Below, piece by piece: positions 29,168 to 42,400 of a DNA stretch of 64,000 nucleotides. This DNA comes from Melampsora larici-populina 98AG31. Lineage: Eukaryota; Basidiomycota; Pucciniomycetes; Pucciniales; Melampsoraceae. The stretch lies in assembly GCF_000204055.1 (NCBI RefSeq), contig NW_006768779.1, positions 1,147,283-1,211,282 on the forward strand, in the 5' to 3' direction. The notes beneath the pieces were generated by a model. That model had not been told where the DNA came from. It saw only the letters and a list, made by a program, of their open reading frames with translations, and searched no databases. Every line of letters begins with the position of its first letter. Positions within the stretch are counted from its first letter, which is position 1. The translations under genes and the position numbers were made by a program.

Positions 29168-30595
29168 ATGTCAAACAATATCAAGTTATTAGTGCCATAC
29201 CTCGCTATAGTTTTTTTCTCTTACTTGGCTACTTTGGCAGAGTCTAGAACTTTCACAATTCAAAACAATTGTCCATTTACGATTTGTTGAGTCGTCTAGG
29301 CTTGAGCTCCATCTTTTGAATCTTGCTCTAACTGTTTTTTTGCTATTTTGAATACAGGGCCAGCGTACTTCAACAACCCTGACTCACCAGGTGCGTGTAG
29401 TTTTTAAAAAGTTGATTATGTCACATAATACCTCTGATATCATGATTAAATTTTCAGCTAGAATCGATGGAGGGGCGTCCCCTGCAGGTTGGGAAGCTCC
29501 AGGTGGAGACGTTCGTACCATCTCGGTACCAGATGGTTGGGCCGGAAGATTCTGGGGACGCCGAAATTGTGACTTTGGAGGAGGGTCAACTCTACCTTCA
29601 ACCTGCGTTGTCGGTACTTTTGATCTCCCCTGCACAAACTTTTCAACGGGCAAGTCCAGTTTATTCATTTTTTTCTTCAATATAGGTGGGTGGGTGTAAC
29701 GGTGGATTGGTTTGCGATGCCTCTACCGGTACCGGCGTTCGTAAGTATTTGATTCTCTTGTATGATAAAAAAAGACTTGGTTTGATTGACTGAACGGAGA
29801 ACCTGTTTTTCTAGCACCCGTCACTTTGGCCGAGTTCAAGTTGAATGGAGATGGCAATCAAGATTTTTATGATGTTTCAAATGTCGATGGAAGTAATCTT
29901 CCAGTACGAATCACCAACACAAAAGGTTGCCCAACCCCTCAATGTGCGGTTGATCTCAATGCGATCTGTCCAGATGATCGCCTCAAAGTTCGTGACTCAA
30001 ATGGGGTCACCATAGGTTGCCTTTCGGCTTGTCAAGTGAGATCAACATCTATCATCTTACTTTTCTTGACTTGGATTGAAATCTTTGGGATGCCTAAAAT
30101 TATTTCCTAAAATCAAACCTTTTCTCCATTATTCACAGGCAAACTTGGATGGCAACAGAGAAGATTCAGCCAACTGCTGTACTGGTAGTCATTCAACAGC
30201 TGACACTTGTCCTTCCAGTGGCGTTCAATTTTACGATTTCTTCAAATCGTTGAGTATTTTTTTACAAACTAAAGATCGGGTCTTCACTTATCTTACAAAT
30301 ACTCTTATTAATATTCGACAAATAGGAATTGCCAGGATGCGTACGCGTATGCTTATGATGTAAGTCAAATTTCATCAATTCTTTTCTTTTAACGTGACAA
30401 TAAGCTAAAATTTCTCGTCTACAGGAAAGTAGCCAGTCCGCCCTTTGGACTTGCAGCGCTGATGGAGGAGGATCTGATGTTGAGTGATTTCAGCTTATGA
30501 CATTCTTTTTCTGAGAGTCAAGGATGAGATCAGATCAGAGGCTGATGAAAAAAACTCTTTGAAACATTTAGTATACTGTTATCTTCTGTCCTTGA
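29168..30595 (+). CDS. Secreted thaumatin-like protein (PR-5/GH64-like fold)
   Basis: A secreted, disulfide-rich protein; family members bind or hydrolyse beta-1,3-glucan, and in fungi they may act on the fungus's own wall or at the host interface. The start at 29168 gives a signal peptide (MSNNIKLLVPYLAIVFFSYL, then ATLAES). The mature protein begins RTFTIQNNCPFTIW-PAYFNN, the classic thaumatin opening, joined across the intron 29286-29357. Next come GWEAPGGDVRTISVPDGWAG, FWGRRNCDF, a CNGGLVCDASTGTGV segment, PPVTLAEFKLNG (Glu), DFYDVSNVDGSNLP (the Asp pair of the acidic cleft), CPTPQCAVDLNAICPD, NCCTGSHSTADTCPSSGVQF, DAYAYAYDESS and a YTVIFCP* end. About seven exons; cysteine spacing fits the family, and the frame is intact as far as I can splice it. 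Confidence 0.9.
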
Positions 30596-31575
30596 GCTTG
30601 TAGGAATCAAGAATAGTAGTTGTCGCGTTTATGTCTGATTTCCTTTTGTTATCATTTCTCTTCTCGTTCAGAAAGGCTATCTCCTGATTGAAACTGTACT
30701 TGGTTATCTTCATAAAGAACCACCCGAGTAATTTTGTACAAAGGGGCTTCAACTTTGAGTGCCAGTTGTTCTATCAATCGTGTACTATTTAGTTTTGAAA
30801 AGGCTTTGAATGACTTCTCAAGTGGAATTCAATTTCAAGACGCTTTCAAACGCTCTGCAAAGGATTGAGAGATCCAAGCCGACCATGATGTCTGATTGAA
30901 CCTCAGATTTTTGAAGAGCAAAGACCAAAGAGTGAAATAGTGGTGGATAAGCACCACATACAATAGACAAAGAAAACCAGTAGAAGATATTGAGGTTCTG
31001 CAGTTAATACATGGGTAAATTGAGAACCAAAGGCCAAAAATAAATGGTCGTGATAATATTTTTCTTGAGAAATAGCCAAAAGTTCTCTTCCATAGGAGAT
31101 GATCTTAGGACTCCTATCTTGCAGACCGCTGTGAAAGCTTACAAGGTATATTTATTCTATCAGTTGATCTGTTGAGGTTTGGCGCTTACACGTTTTTGAA
31201 ACGTTTTACCCAGAGTGAGGTAAATTTCCAGTATCGGGTTTTAAGTTTTCACTTTTGCCTTTGAATATCCTACAGGATCTTATTAAATTGGGTCAAGTCG
31301 CCTTTTATATGTTCATTTTTAAAACAATCAACTCAATTTGTTTCGGTTACCATCAAAGCCAACTGTTTATTTGATAGGAATCGCATTTTTTTTATTGTTC
31401 GGAACTGAAGAGAGAAAATTATATATACGTGCTATATACAAATACTATATTTCTTGAGAACTCTGTAATTACCTTATTCTCGAATAAATGACACTATTGA
31501 AATCTGAGTGAAAGTATTATCGAAATGCCCCGATAAGGCTGACAAAATTTCCAGGCGGGAACCCCTAAGAAATCT
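30596..31575. other. Intergenic, no gene seen
   Basis: AT-rich spacer between the thaumatin-like gene and the 3' end of the first cysteine-rich gene. Only short chance frames; a small inverted repeat GTGGTG...CACCAC lies near 30941-30957. Confidence 0.4.
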
Positions 31576-32265
31576 TCACATACGTACACAGTGGGCAGGG
31601 TCACAGTCTGTAAAAGAAAGTCAAATCAGATTCATACCACAAGGAAATTTTGAATTCAAATGAGAAAGGATTTTGTTGAAACTCACCTGGTGTGACGGTC
31701 AGGGAACACCCTTTAAAAAACTGGTTAATATTATTTCGGCAGACTTTTGAGCAGAAAACGTTGTTGACGAGGGAAATAAATAATTGTCATGTCAACTATT
31801 GAGGTCTTTTTCAACATTCGCTCTCAGATCAAACAGAAAACTTGATATTCACCCAGTTGGTTAGAGATGTACTCGTGGGCAGTGGGTGCCCCGTCGCACT
31901 TATGCGTCTTGCCGTCCGGGCAGGAAACCTGACTAACCTTGGCTGCATAGAGAGAAAGGATATGAAAACAAATCTGTGAGCTCTTGGAGATTCAGAGGAT
32001 CCTGGTTCATATGAGAGATTTCACTAACGTGAACAATTGACTAGGTCACATTTGAACTTTGCAGGATTTCCGATCTCCTTGCAAACTTTGAACATTTCAA
32101 TGAAGTGATCAGAAGTATGTTTCGTTTTCAGGGATGAAAAGAGATCCTGAACTTACTTGCTTTGACTCCGCCTTCGGTCGACCAATGTGAATTACATGGC
32201 ATTTGGTACGTTAAAGACACCAATAGGAAGAATAAAACTGCAACGCGAGTGCAAGAAAAGCTCAT
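31576..32265 (-). CDS. Small secreted cysteine-rich protein, paralogue 1
   Basis: Not a family I can name; it is an effector candidate by its properties. Five exons (32265-32157, 32085-32029, 31942-31853, 31743-31687, 31607-31576) encode 114 aa. The start gives a signal peptide (MSFSCTRVAVLFFLLVSLTY). The mature part has ten cysteines: PCNS, AICKE, KFKCD, VNCSP, VSCPDGKTHKCDG, LVCRNN, KGCS, PDCD, AHCV. Splice choices were fixed by alignment to the paralogue at 33449-34184, which has the same exon number, intron phases and motif order (VSQVSCPDG, TAHEYI, LVCR, NQFF, LT-TP). An alternative acceptor for exon 4 runs into a stop, which supports this model. Apoplastic or haustorial secretion is inference. 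Confidence 0.72.
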
Positions 32266-33448
32266 GATTGGTCAAGATCGTGCGTGGAAAAGGGGAAGAC
32301 TAAAAGAAAGTAAACGTTTGTCCTTTATGAGTTTGATAATTAAAGCAAGTAGTGTTCAAAGACTGAACTGAAGAAGCGTACTTTCTTAGTGGAGATGAGG
32401 CGGTCTGTTTTTGAGCACAGGATACTTCGAAGAAGAGATATAGATTTGTAAAGGTATAGACGCAAAGAGATGATTCTGATGATGAGTGATTATAACAGCT
32501 ATGTACGGGCTTTATTTAAGAGTAGGAATTCTTTGTTGCGGGATAGGAGAAGTTTCTTCTTTTTTGTTGGAGTGGCCTATTGTATTTATAAACTGATCTT
32601 CTGCCAATGCTCATAGATGTTTCTAAAAAAATGCCAAGCTTACGCCGTTATGGCCTTCTATGAGCAATGTTTCGTTGACTGTGCCTCTGCTATGTAGCTC
32701 GGCAACTCTCGTTGCTTTGCACAGGTCCAAGATAATCGAAGTGGCAGAACATTGAGCTTATCATTGTAGTCAATGCCTAAATAAGTCACTGGCTCTACTC
32801 AACATGGCTCATGTAACAACTATTCTGTAACCTTAGGATCAACCCTTTCCATTGAGAAACGGTACCCCCAATGATGAACTTATTCGGTTGAAAAAATTTT
32901 GACGTTAGAAATGTCCAGACAACTCAACAAAAAATTGCATCATCTCGATTTGTAGCGTTACAGTTCGTCTTCACATTCAAGTTCGTCAATAAGACGTTGA
33001 TTGACTTGTTGTCTTGATAAAACTAGTCAATCACATATGGGACAATTGTTAGTGATGTGTATGAGGGTGTGGGAGGCCTCAGGCTTGGGGAAAGCTGATA
33101 TTGGACCAAATTGCGCGTTAACAAGCTGTAAATCAATTAACTTTTGCAAGTGGTGATTAAAAAAATTCTTTCACCGATGAAAGATAGATGTCATTATATA
33201 CAACTATGTAGCTTATTGAAGAGGAATATGTATAATAAAGATTATCTGCATAATGTGAGCCTTCCAAAGATCCCAGCCGTTATATGCACATTCTTATTAT
33301 CTCCCACCTCTCTGTCCCAAACTCTGATGTAGCCTTCACTCAGTAACATGTTAGCTGTGGTATAAACTTTGCCAACCTTGTCATATAAATTATCGTACCT
33401 TCAGATCAACAAACATCACACGCCCCCAGAAGAATCTTTACATGATCA
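32266..33448. other. Spacer between the paralogous cysteine-rich genes
   Basis: No further paralogue or other gene is visible. It should contain the upstream region of paralogue 1 and the 3' flank of paralogue 2. No long sequence similarity between the two upstream regions stands out by eye. Confidence 0.4.
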
Positions 33449-34184
33449 TCAAATCACCGAACAGCCGGTGGACGCGCATACTACAAAATTTTCAGCAAAC
33501 CCCACCTAAGTCAAATGAGGAGAAATTCTTAAAACCTACCTGGAGTAGCAGTTAGCCAACAATTTCTGAAAAACTGATTTCCCTGACCACGACAGACTTT
33601 AGAAGGAGATAATTGAGAATCAGACATTGCACGTGGAGATAAACAATTGTTAATCTCAATGATTTCAACATCTTGTCGAGCTTCCGATCTTGCTCTCAGA
33701 CCAAGCAAAAACTTGGGTACTAACCGAGTGTGTTATTGATGTACTCGTGTGCTGTGGGTGTCCCGTCGCAGTTATGCGTCGTGCCGTCCGGGCAGGAAAC
33801 CTGACTAACGATGGCTGCATAGAGAGAAAGGATATGAAAAAAAATTCAGTATAGAAACAAAAGGGTAAGCTACTGAAGCCTCACAAAGAAACCTTTTTCC
33901 TGTACTAGAGATACTGACGTTTGCAAGAATCCATTTTACATCTCCGCTTAGGTTGGCCGATGCACTTGCATACTAAAATGATTTTGATACAAGGATCAGC
34001 ACTTCAAAAGTCCAGTTGTATGTCTGCTTTTGACGCATGAGACATAAGGGTAGATATCTAACTGACTTGCTTGTCCGGGGTTGATGTTTGGTGCCCAGAC
34101 CGAGTTACAAGGAATATCTTTTTGGTACGTCAGGGTCAGTAGGAAGAGGAGGAGGCTCACAACGCGAAGATAGCAAAACCTCAT
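33449..34184 (-). CDS. Small secreted cysteine-rich protein, paralogue 2
   Basis: Tandem paralogue of the gene at 31576-32265, same strand. Five exons (34184-34067, 33972-33919, 33814-33725, 33596-33540, 33480-33449) encode 116 aa. The start at the second ATG of the frame gives a signal peptide (MRFCYLRVVSLLLFLLTLTY). The mature region keeps the cysteine framework (IPCNS, AICKCIG, RRCKM, DSCKP, VSCPDGTTHNCDG, LVCRGQ, RNCW, VCAS, GCSV). Exon lengths 118/54/90/57/32 mirror 109/57/90/57/32 in the partner. Exon 3 is far more similar to its partner than the other exons. Family unknown; called an effector candidate because it is short, secreted, cysteine-rich and duplicated. Confidence 0.72.
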
Positions 34185-34711
34185 GGTTTGAAAGTTTTTT
34201 TGTAACAAAAGCAATCAAATTAAAGCAGGTAGAGTCAGACGTGGATGAAGGAAGAGATTATTTTTTGCAAAATTTGATCAAGCCGGGAAAATGGAAGAGA
34301 CTGTAACAAGGAGGCTTCCCTTTGATATTTATGGATTGAAGGCAAAGGAGCTTACACTACCAGTTAATTCGAGCTTCGTGAATTGTCGTCCAAGTGACGC
34401 TCGAGAGTCATGATTCCTGCTTAAGGTTGCAAAGGTTCGAGGCAAGAAAGTCGCGCGTGACGAATCGGTTGTTTAGCTACACTATGACCAACGTGTAGCT
34501 GCGGAAGTGGGCTTTGGCTGTTCCGTTCGATCCCCACTTGAACTTCGGCGCTTCGACGGGCCCAATAGCCCCAACCAAAATTGCTGCATGTACGATCCAA
34601 TCGCAGCATCACACTTTGAAAACTAACGTCTCATCGCATCCAACGTCCAAATATTTGCCCAGTACATACCAACCGAGGAAAGCTCACCTTCAGCTATTTG
34701 AAGGTTTCAGT
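34185..34711. promoter_or_regulatory. Divergent upstream region (cysteine-rich gene / CBR1)
   Basis: Shared spacer between a minus-strand and a plus-strand gene, so it should contain both promoters. No clear TATA element or other known site stands out. A purine-rich stretch lies near 34180-34310. Confidence 0.4.
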
Positions 34712-36004
34712 ATGGATAGTACTCAACTTTTACCTATCATCTTGGCTGTGGTAGCACTTGCAATGGCTTCATATTTCTTAGCACCAAGTCAGTGACATTC
34801 TATCTTATGTTGAAAGTCATGAACTCTAATGATAAACTGACCTTCATATCTTTCACTTCTTTTAGAATCCGAACCCACTCTCTCACCAGAAGATTATAGA
34901 CCATTCACTTTAAAATCTAAAACAAAAATCTCTCCAAACACAGCTATCTATCGATTCTCATTACCATCTGAAAAACATATTTTGGGACTTCCTATCGGTC
35001 AACATATTTCAATTCGTGCTGAAATCAATGGTAAAAACGTTCAAAGAAGTTATACCCCTGTATCAAGTGATGATGATCGAGGTTATTTTGATTTATTGAT
35101 CAAGGTGAATTTAACTCTGTTTTGATTCTATTCTTTGATATTCCTTGTTCCTAATTTCAAAATTCGATCATATCCATATTTTATAGACATACGATCAAGG
35201 AAATATATCAAAATATGTAGCCAACTTACAAGTCGGTGATTCGATTCAAGTGAGAGGACCAAAAGGACAAATGAAATACCATGCAGAGCTTTGCAATAAG
35301 ATCGGAATGATTGCAGGTGGAACAGGTATCACACCTATGCTAGTCAGTTTACATTCTTCATCCTATCCTCTTTCCGAGCTCCTTTTGTCATTGAAATTGA
35401 TCCTAAGTGAATTTACCTATACTTTCCCATATCGATAACATCATAGCAAATCATCCGAGCTTGTGCCAAAGATCCTAAGGACAACACTCAAATCTCATTG
35501 ATCTATGCCAACGTCAACGAAGAAGATATCCTTTTAAAACAAGAGCTAGACGAAATCCACTCAAAACACCCTAAGAAATTCTCGGCAAGTCATTTCTTAC
35601 CTTACTTCATTTATCATATACATCTAATCCTTGCCAAAAGAAAATAATCGGGTACTTGCCATCAATAGGTTTACTACGTTCTCAACAACCCTCCCACTGA
35701 CAAAGAATGGAATGGTGGGGTTGGATTTGTTAGTAAAGAGATGATTGCCGAAAAATTACCATCAGCTACAGAAGATTCTATTAAGATCTTATTATGTGGT
35801 CCTCCTCCAATGACAACAGCGATGAAAAAGTATTTAGAAGAATTAGATTATGAAAAATGTAAAGTAGTGAGCAAATTGAATGATCAAGTTTTCTGTGAGT
35901 TATTTGCTTTCCTTATAATTTATCCAATCGACTACCTTTTCTCAATACTAACTCGTCTCTTCGTATTCTCTTTTTGCCTTATATCTCATCTTTCAGGCTT
36001 TTGA
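34712..36004 (+). CDS. CBR1: NADH-cytochrome b5 reductase
   Basis: It transfers electrons from NADH through FAD to cytochrome b5, feeding sterol and fatty-acid desaturation on ER or outer mitochondrial membranes. The N-terminus ([20 protein letters not shown]) is a membrane anchor. The FAD-binding motif [10 protein letters not shown] and the YFDLLIKTY...GNISKY region follow, then the NADH-binding [25 protein letters not shown] and CGPPPM near the C-terminus, ending NDQVFCF*. At least five introns; one splits the last two residues from the body (final exon 35997-36004). Length of about 300 aa fits the family. Confidence 0.92.
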
Positions 36005-36430
36005 AGAACCTATCCGTCCATACTCGCCAATCACTTGATAGAATTATCTAGGATAGTTTGCTGATTAAAAAATATAGACTTCATGAGACAAATACATGTA
36101 TAGATTGTCTACGTTGCAATAGGACCTCCTTATGGAGTGTGTTTAAACATGTTTTTACAAGATTTGTGTGACCTCTCAACAGTCAAGCAGTATCATATCT
36201 GATGTGTAAAATACAGATATCTAATGCAAGTTGAAATAGATTCTGGAATTCTGTTGAAACATCCAATGAGGTACTTGACAAGGTGCCATCATGGTATGTC
36301 AAACCCCAAATTTGGAACCCATGAAAATAATATTTATATTGCTCCCATATTTTCATTAACTTATACAACAAGAGTCATCTGCCAAATTATCAATCTTACA
36401 AGTCCATCAGAAACATAAACTAGCCACCGC
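36005..36430. other. Convergent spacer CBR1/VPS15
   Basis: 3' flanks of two converging genes; no gene or repeat noted. Confidence 0.5.
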
Positions 36431-39400
36431 CTAAGTGCGATCAGCATACTCATACACATGTATCTTTCCCACTAATGCCACAACATATCACAACACATCA
36501 GTAAAGGAAACATAACGCTGAAGAATCACAAAAAAAGTCACATACTTTTATCTGCGCTGACAATACACCGGAATGGGATGTCTATGACCGCAACAGCCGT
36601 CACAGCATCTAAATGGTTTTGCAAAACACTCTGCTGGTATCCAGCCACAACATTTGATCTATGTGGCGTAGACACTGGATCGTTACGCGACGGATCCAGT
36701 CGCCTACTTGAGCTTCCAGCTTTACGTTTTGCAGTGTATTCCAAATAAAGAGTAGGACTAGCAGATTGATCCGCTCTAAACCAGTCATTGAAAGGCAAGG
36801 TGACCAAAAAGTTTGGTCAGCAATGTGAGATAGCTTAGAAGAAGATCATCTTCTTACCTGTAATGCGGTCGATCAGCTTCAAGATGAAGTCCAGAAACCG
36901 TATTGGATCTTTCAACAGCTGAGAGATCCCAAACGCGTATCATTCTATCTTCACCTGCCGTAAGAATGTATCCTGCGGGTTTAGATAAAGCTCTCTTCAT
37001 ACTCATTTCCTCAGGCATCGGTACCAATTCTCCAGAACTCGAGGTGCTATCGTAGCTCTGCGACCCCACCACAAATGAATAGACAGTAGATAGATGAGGA
37101 GGGTATTTGGGCGCCTCTGGATCTAATACCTTCTTGCTAACTGGCTCGTCAACTGTATTCTGTGCAAGAAAGGCCTCAATTGCACTTGAAGCGTTCAAGT
37201 CAACAGCTCCGTGATTTGCCTTTGGGCTGGTGTTGGCGGTAGGATGAACACCAATGTGATGTTGCTCGTATTCAGCTCTAAATCGATCAACCGCAACTTC
37301 CGCCGAGGTATTCGACACAATAAAACTCTCGACCAACTTATTGTTATCCAAATCCCAGACTTGTAAGATGGGTGTAGGTCGTTTGTGTTTTTGTTCATCA
37401 AAGACGAATTGAGCTGAGACGATAATCCAACGTCCTTTACCTTGCGTCGGATGTAAACTCAATTGTTGAATTGGACCTTCCGCTACTTTCCAGCTCCTCA
37501 AAAGGAGCCCGAATCTTAGGTCCCAGAGGGTTAGATAACCACGTGTTGTGCCGACTACTGACCATATCTTTTGAGGCCCTACGCATAAGCAAGTCAACGG
37601 ACCCAGATACACCGGACTGTGAAGGGTTTGTAGGCGTCGCATTGTTCTGAGATCCAATGATACAATCTGGCACCTGTTGGTGGTAAATACCAAGGTTGAC
37701 GACGTTGGCGTATTGTAATGCAGCATCGAGGTGATGTAAGAACCGTTCTCCAGCTGATGCTGTCGTATCAATTGTCGTTTGCCATAGACAGGTATCGGAC
37801 CATCAAACGCCACGTCAATTCGATGAACCCATAGTGTACCGTTGGTGGAAGCACTAGCTACACAGTGACTATGCTCAAGTGCACAGACGCATGTGATTTT
37901 ACCGCCTTGGGTATAGGTGTGACGTGATTTGCTAGTCACATTCTTTTCAAGCCGGATCGAATCCCACACTTTGACCGTACCATCGTGAGACCCAGTGACA
38001 AAGAATACAAAATCTGGAGAGACGGCGATACTGCTGATGCGTGCGGTGTGCTCTACAAGATGACCCACAAGGGTACCGTTACTAGATGTTGATGCTCTAT
38101 TGCGGATCGAGAACATCGAACGGAAGGCTTTCTTTCGAGGTATTCCTTCACTCACCACCGGGCCGAATTCGGTCAGCGGTTCACGATAGCTATCTAGAAA
38201 CACTCTCTCCAATAGATAGCGAATGTTGGCATCATGACCTTCATAGGTACTACTAAATCGTTGAAGCATGAACGGATTCCGTCCCATAGGTAGGCCTGTA
38301 TGAACCGAGAGTTGTTCGCCAGCGTGAGAGTTGAGAACAGAAGGGACTTGATTCTCCCGTCGAGTTTCAACATCGAGAATCCCAAAGGCTTGAGTCGTAT
38401 CACTGGCAATTGCAGCATTCGACTTTGAGAAATCATAACCTTTTGAGGTCGAGCCAGGATGCTTGGATTCTAATACCGGCCTAGCTGTACTGGGAGAATT
38501 CAACTCGATACTGCTGCTTAAAGAATGAAGTTCTGTATTGCTTGGGCTAGTATGAGATGGCGGTACAGATAAGTTACGTAAATCGGCATGTTTCGCACCA
38601 AGACCTTCAGTATTTCTCAGCGCTAGATGTCTTCTTAAATCAGAGACGATAGGCGAGTCCATCTTATTGTATAATCGATCAACTTCAGTAGAAGAAGGTG
38701 GCCGAGACGTATCGGCTGATAGTTTTCTTTGGAAAGGTATATCAAGAGTCCTGGAGGAGTTCTGAGGAGTATATTGGCCTGCTGCTTTTCGCAGCGCGTG
38801 ACTTTCGGTCCCAGATGGCGTTTTGAGCAAAATAGTATGCAGGAGCACCCCCAAATCTTGCAAAGACACAACGTTCTTGTTGAGTAAATTCGTTGCTTCC
38901 AAGGTCGGATGTGCCGGTGGGAGCCTAGCGTTCCAAGACATTGATCAGATTTCAACGCGCAACCCCAAATTGTATGGCGTAGAGAGCCAAGATCGGCCTT
39001 ACCGTGCACGCGCATCAGCAACCTTTAAAATATGCTGCCGCATATCTTTTAGCCTGACCTCATCTTCGCGCTTCATTCCTAATTGACGGAGCTTGGCGAG
39101 ATGCGCAGCGTCACTGTAAAGGAACATCAGAGTCGGGTTTTCATTGTCATACCAATGTGAGCCACTTACTCGACAGAAAGTCCGATAGGGGAAGTTGCAA
39201 CGGCAGGTGGAAATTGTCGACCAGAAGTACCGGCCATAGCAGTCTGATTCGATGTCTGCTGAGCGCGTCGGGAAGCATGGTCATGTTCATCGGTAGGATA
39301 CCAGAATGTTGATCCTTTACCTCGACCAGCCCATACAATGGCAGCTTCATATACATTTCGAGGCATCTAGGTATACGAACAAAATCCTTGAGACGAGTTC

Positions 39401-42400
39401 ACGCGTAGACGTAGAAATGCATGGATTCAACAAACCGGAGGATTCAAATTGTTAAGTATAGATGTCTGATCCAGTACCTCGATATCACAACGCAATAATC
39501 TTCGCAGGGCAGGGTAGAGTATACACCATGTATCAGTTAGAGGAAGTATTGAAGAAACTGCTTCAATCAATTCGGCAGAAGCTTTCGAGAATAACCGGAG
39601 ATGATGATCGTCAATCACCATATATAACCAATCTTGACATGTTGCACAGCCACTCACCTTGGCGAATCCAAGAATTTGGATGACCAAGAAGAATGATGAC
39701 GGCAGCAATCAATTTCCAGAGCCTTGGTTTGCTCAACAATTTTCTTCGAATAATCTCAGTTAACGAGCTTATGACTCTCACTGAAACGAAGTCTTCCGAG
39801 TCTGGAAGGATTTCAAGATCCAACCGATTTCAGCACATTTTCTTAGATCCGATTTTCAACACACGTACCTGTCAAAGCTTGAACCATCAAAGGAAGAATG
39901 TATTCCTCGACGCTGACCGGGCCGGTTTCATTAACAATCCCGACGATATGTTCAAAGAATGCTGCCCTCAGCATCCAGTCGTTTTCATTCAGGTAGGTCA
40001 ATGTATGTGATAATAAGATATCACTACAGATAATCCGTGGTTTAGTGATCGGGTAACGATATGCACATCATGAACGCTGTAACGTACTTGGTTTTGAGCC
40101 GACCGAAAAAAGCGGACAAATGCGATATACTGGCAAGCAGAGAGCGCTTTGCAACTGGAGAGCTATCTGTCAAAAGAGAAACTACAAAGTCTTGAATTTG
40201 CCGGTGTAGTTCATTAAGATTGTAATCATAAGATGACTGGACGGCAGAGAAGTCCGTAGGAAAAAAACTTCCAATCAGGCTTATGGGTCACGATATGGTA
40301 GTAGATGGTGCGGTGTGAAATCTTCACCTCGACAGGATCTTCACCTTCGCCAGAAGCCTGTTTCAAAGATGTGTGACCACTCTTTTGTTGATTCATGACC
40401 TGAGTCAAGTTCAAGAAGCGTTTGGCTACTAGTGAAAGCGGACCGATGCATCTGCCAATAGTCGATCGAACCAATTCGGACGAATCATTGATCAAGTGCT
40501 TGAGATTGGGTAGGATGTACTCTGGGAATAAGGAAGAATTGGAAGGGGTGATCATGTCGACTCCCAATAACTGAATATGCGTTTCACCATGGCAAAACTC
40601 ATCAACCCTGACCCTATATACATCAATTTGTTCGATTACTTACCAATTGTGTCAAGCAGAACAGTGTCTTGCTCTTGACCAGATTAGAGTGTATGTCAAT
40701 TTCGCTGGCATTCAAAAGGCTAATGAGGTAGGGAATGATTCGATCGAGTATTATGATATCCGTAAGGTACTCCGACAGAGCTAGATAAAGATCCAATGCT
40801 TTGATTATTGTCCCAGGATGTGAACAATTTCGAATATTGGAGGATACCAGTGAGAGCATGATGAGAGCAACGTCGTCTGGAGGGAGAAGCGAATTACGGT
40901 GTCAGAATCTATCTCTTTGCTTTCCATACGAGATCTACCTCAACTGACCACTTGTGTTCGACTTCAAAGTAGTGGGTTTTGCTTGCAAGTCAGCCTGATA
41001 GCCTGGGATATATACCTGCAAAGGGAAATCAGCCTGATCCAATTTGCGTCAGTAGATTGTTCAACCTCATCGTGCAGACAGTTGGTGAAAACATGCTCAC
41101 CGTTGTATGACGGGATGCGCGTTTGCTAGTTGTCTCGGCTTCATTACCAGAAGGGTCGAGCTCTGGATGATGCTCTGGATGATGGTCATCATCCATGTCA
41201 TCATTCCCTCCTGCACGTTTCTTCTTCTTATTTACCCAGAAATACTTTGAAGCATAGCTGAAGTCACTCCATACCATCTCAATGATCTCATCAGAGTGAT
41301 TCCTCAGTACAGATGTTTGACCAAATCCTTCGCCCCTCAGGGTATTTTCTCTCATACCGGTCCCATTGTCACTCGCGATTCTTGAGGAGGTAAATGGCGC
41401 AAGTGAAGTTGTCAACTCTTGAAGTCCCAACATGAAAGGATGTAAGAAAACATAAAATGAATTCGGAAATGTTTTGTTGGTCCGGCAATCTGTGAGATAT
41501 TCATCAAAGGTCAGACGTTCTTCAGGATTTAGCTGGATCATACTTCGTACCAAGTTCTGAGTTAATGCCAGGATGAGGTCACCAGTCAGCACACATACCC
41601 TGTTCATGGTAAAAGTAGTTTTTTTTTCTGAAAGACTTACGCGGATTCGGTTATCCTCAATTCCACGCAAGTAAGGTTCGATATCATATTCTCCAGATTT
41701 ATAATTAAACATCTGACTGAGAGTAAATGGACTATTTCCTTCCATAAACAATTCACCAATCACACATCCAAGACTAAAGACATCCATACTTTGAGTCACA
41801 TTCGCTTTATCCAAACCATCTGTATCTTTATCCACTGTGAAAAACCTTTCGGGTGCTAGGTAACATGATCTTCGTGATGAAGTATCGAAAAAATATGAAA
41901 AGTCGGCTGGATCGTCTTCAGGTAAATATGTTGGTTTGAAAGCCGTGGAAAAGTCGGTCAGGAAGACCCAGTTCCATGAGGTGACAATCACGTTTTCCGA
42001 CTTGATATCGCCGTGCGCGACCTATACGTCCAACAAAAGCTATGTGAGTTCATGTTGTATCAGATCTGAAGAGAGAACGTACCCCTTGTTTCCATGACTC
42101 ACGAAGTGCTGTCAGTAGCTGAAAGACAATCCACTTTTTTTCAGTGATGCTCAAGAATGGTCGAGTACTACGAGGTTTGCAAGAGTTTGAATTCAAAATT
42201 TGATCCTGAATCTCATGAAATTGTTGAACTGATTACCTGATCCTATCATAGAGGTTATTGGCGAGCCATTGTCTAATCAGATATCCAGCTTTTTCCGTTT
42301 CCACCGATCGTTGATAAGTCAACACATTCGGAATTCCTTGAAGTAGTTCGCGCTCAGCTTTAAAAATCAAGAGACGAAAAGTACACGAGATCGTGTTAAG

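Noticed and set aside
33597..33690. Longer exon 4 in cysteine-rich paralogue 2 (adding an INNCLSPRAMSDS-like segment)
   Set aside because: The equivalent extension in paralogue 1 runs into a stop, while the shared AAAG acceptor gives matching 57-nt exons in both.
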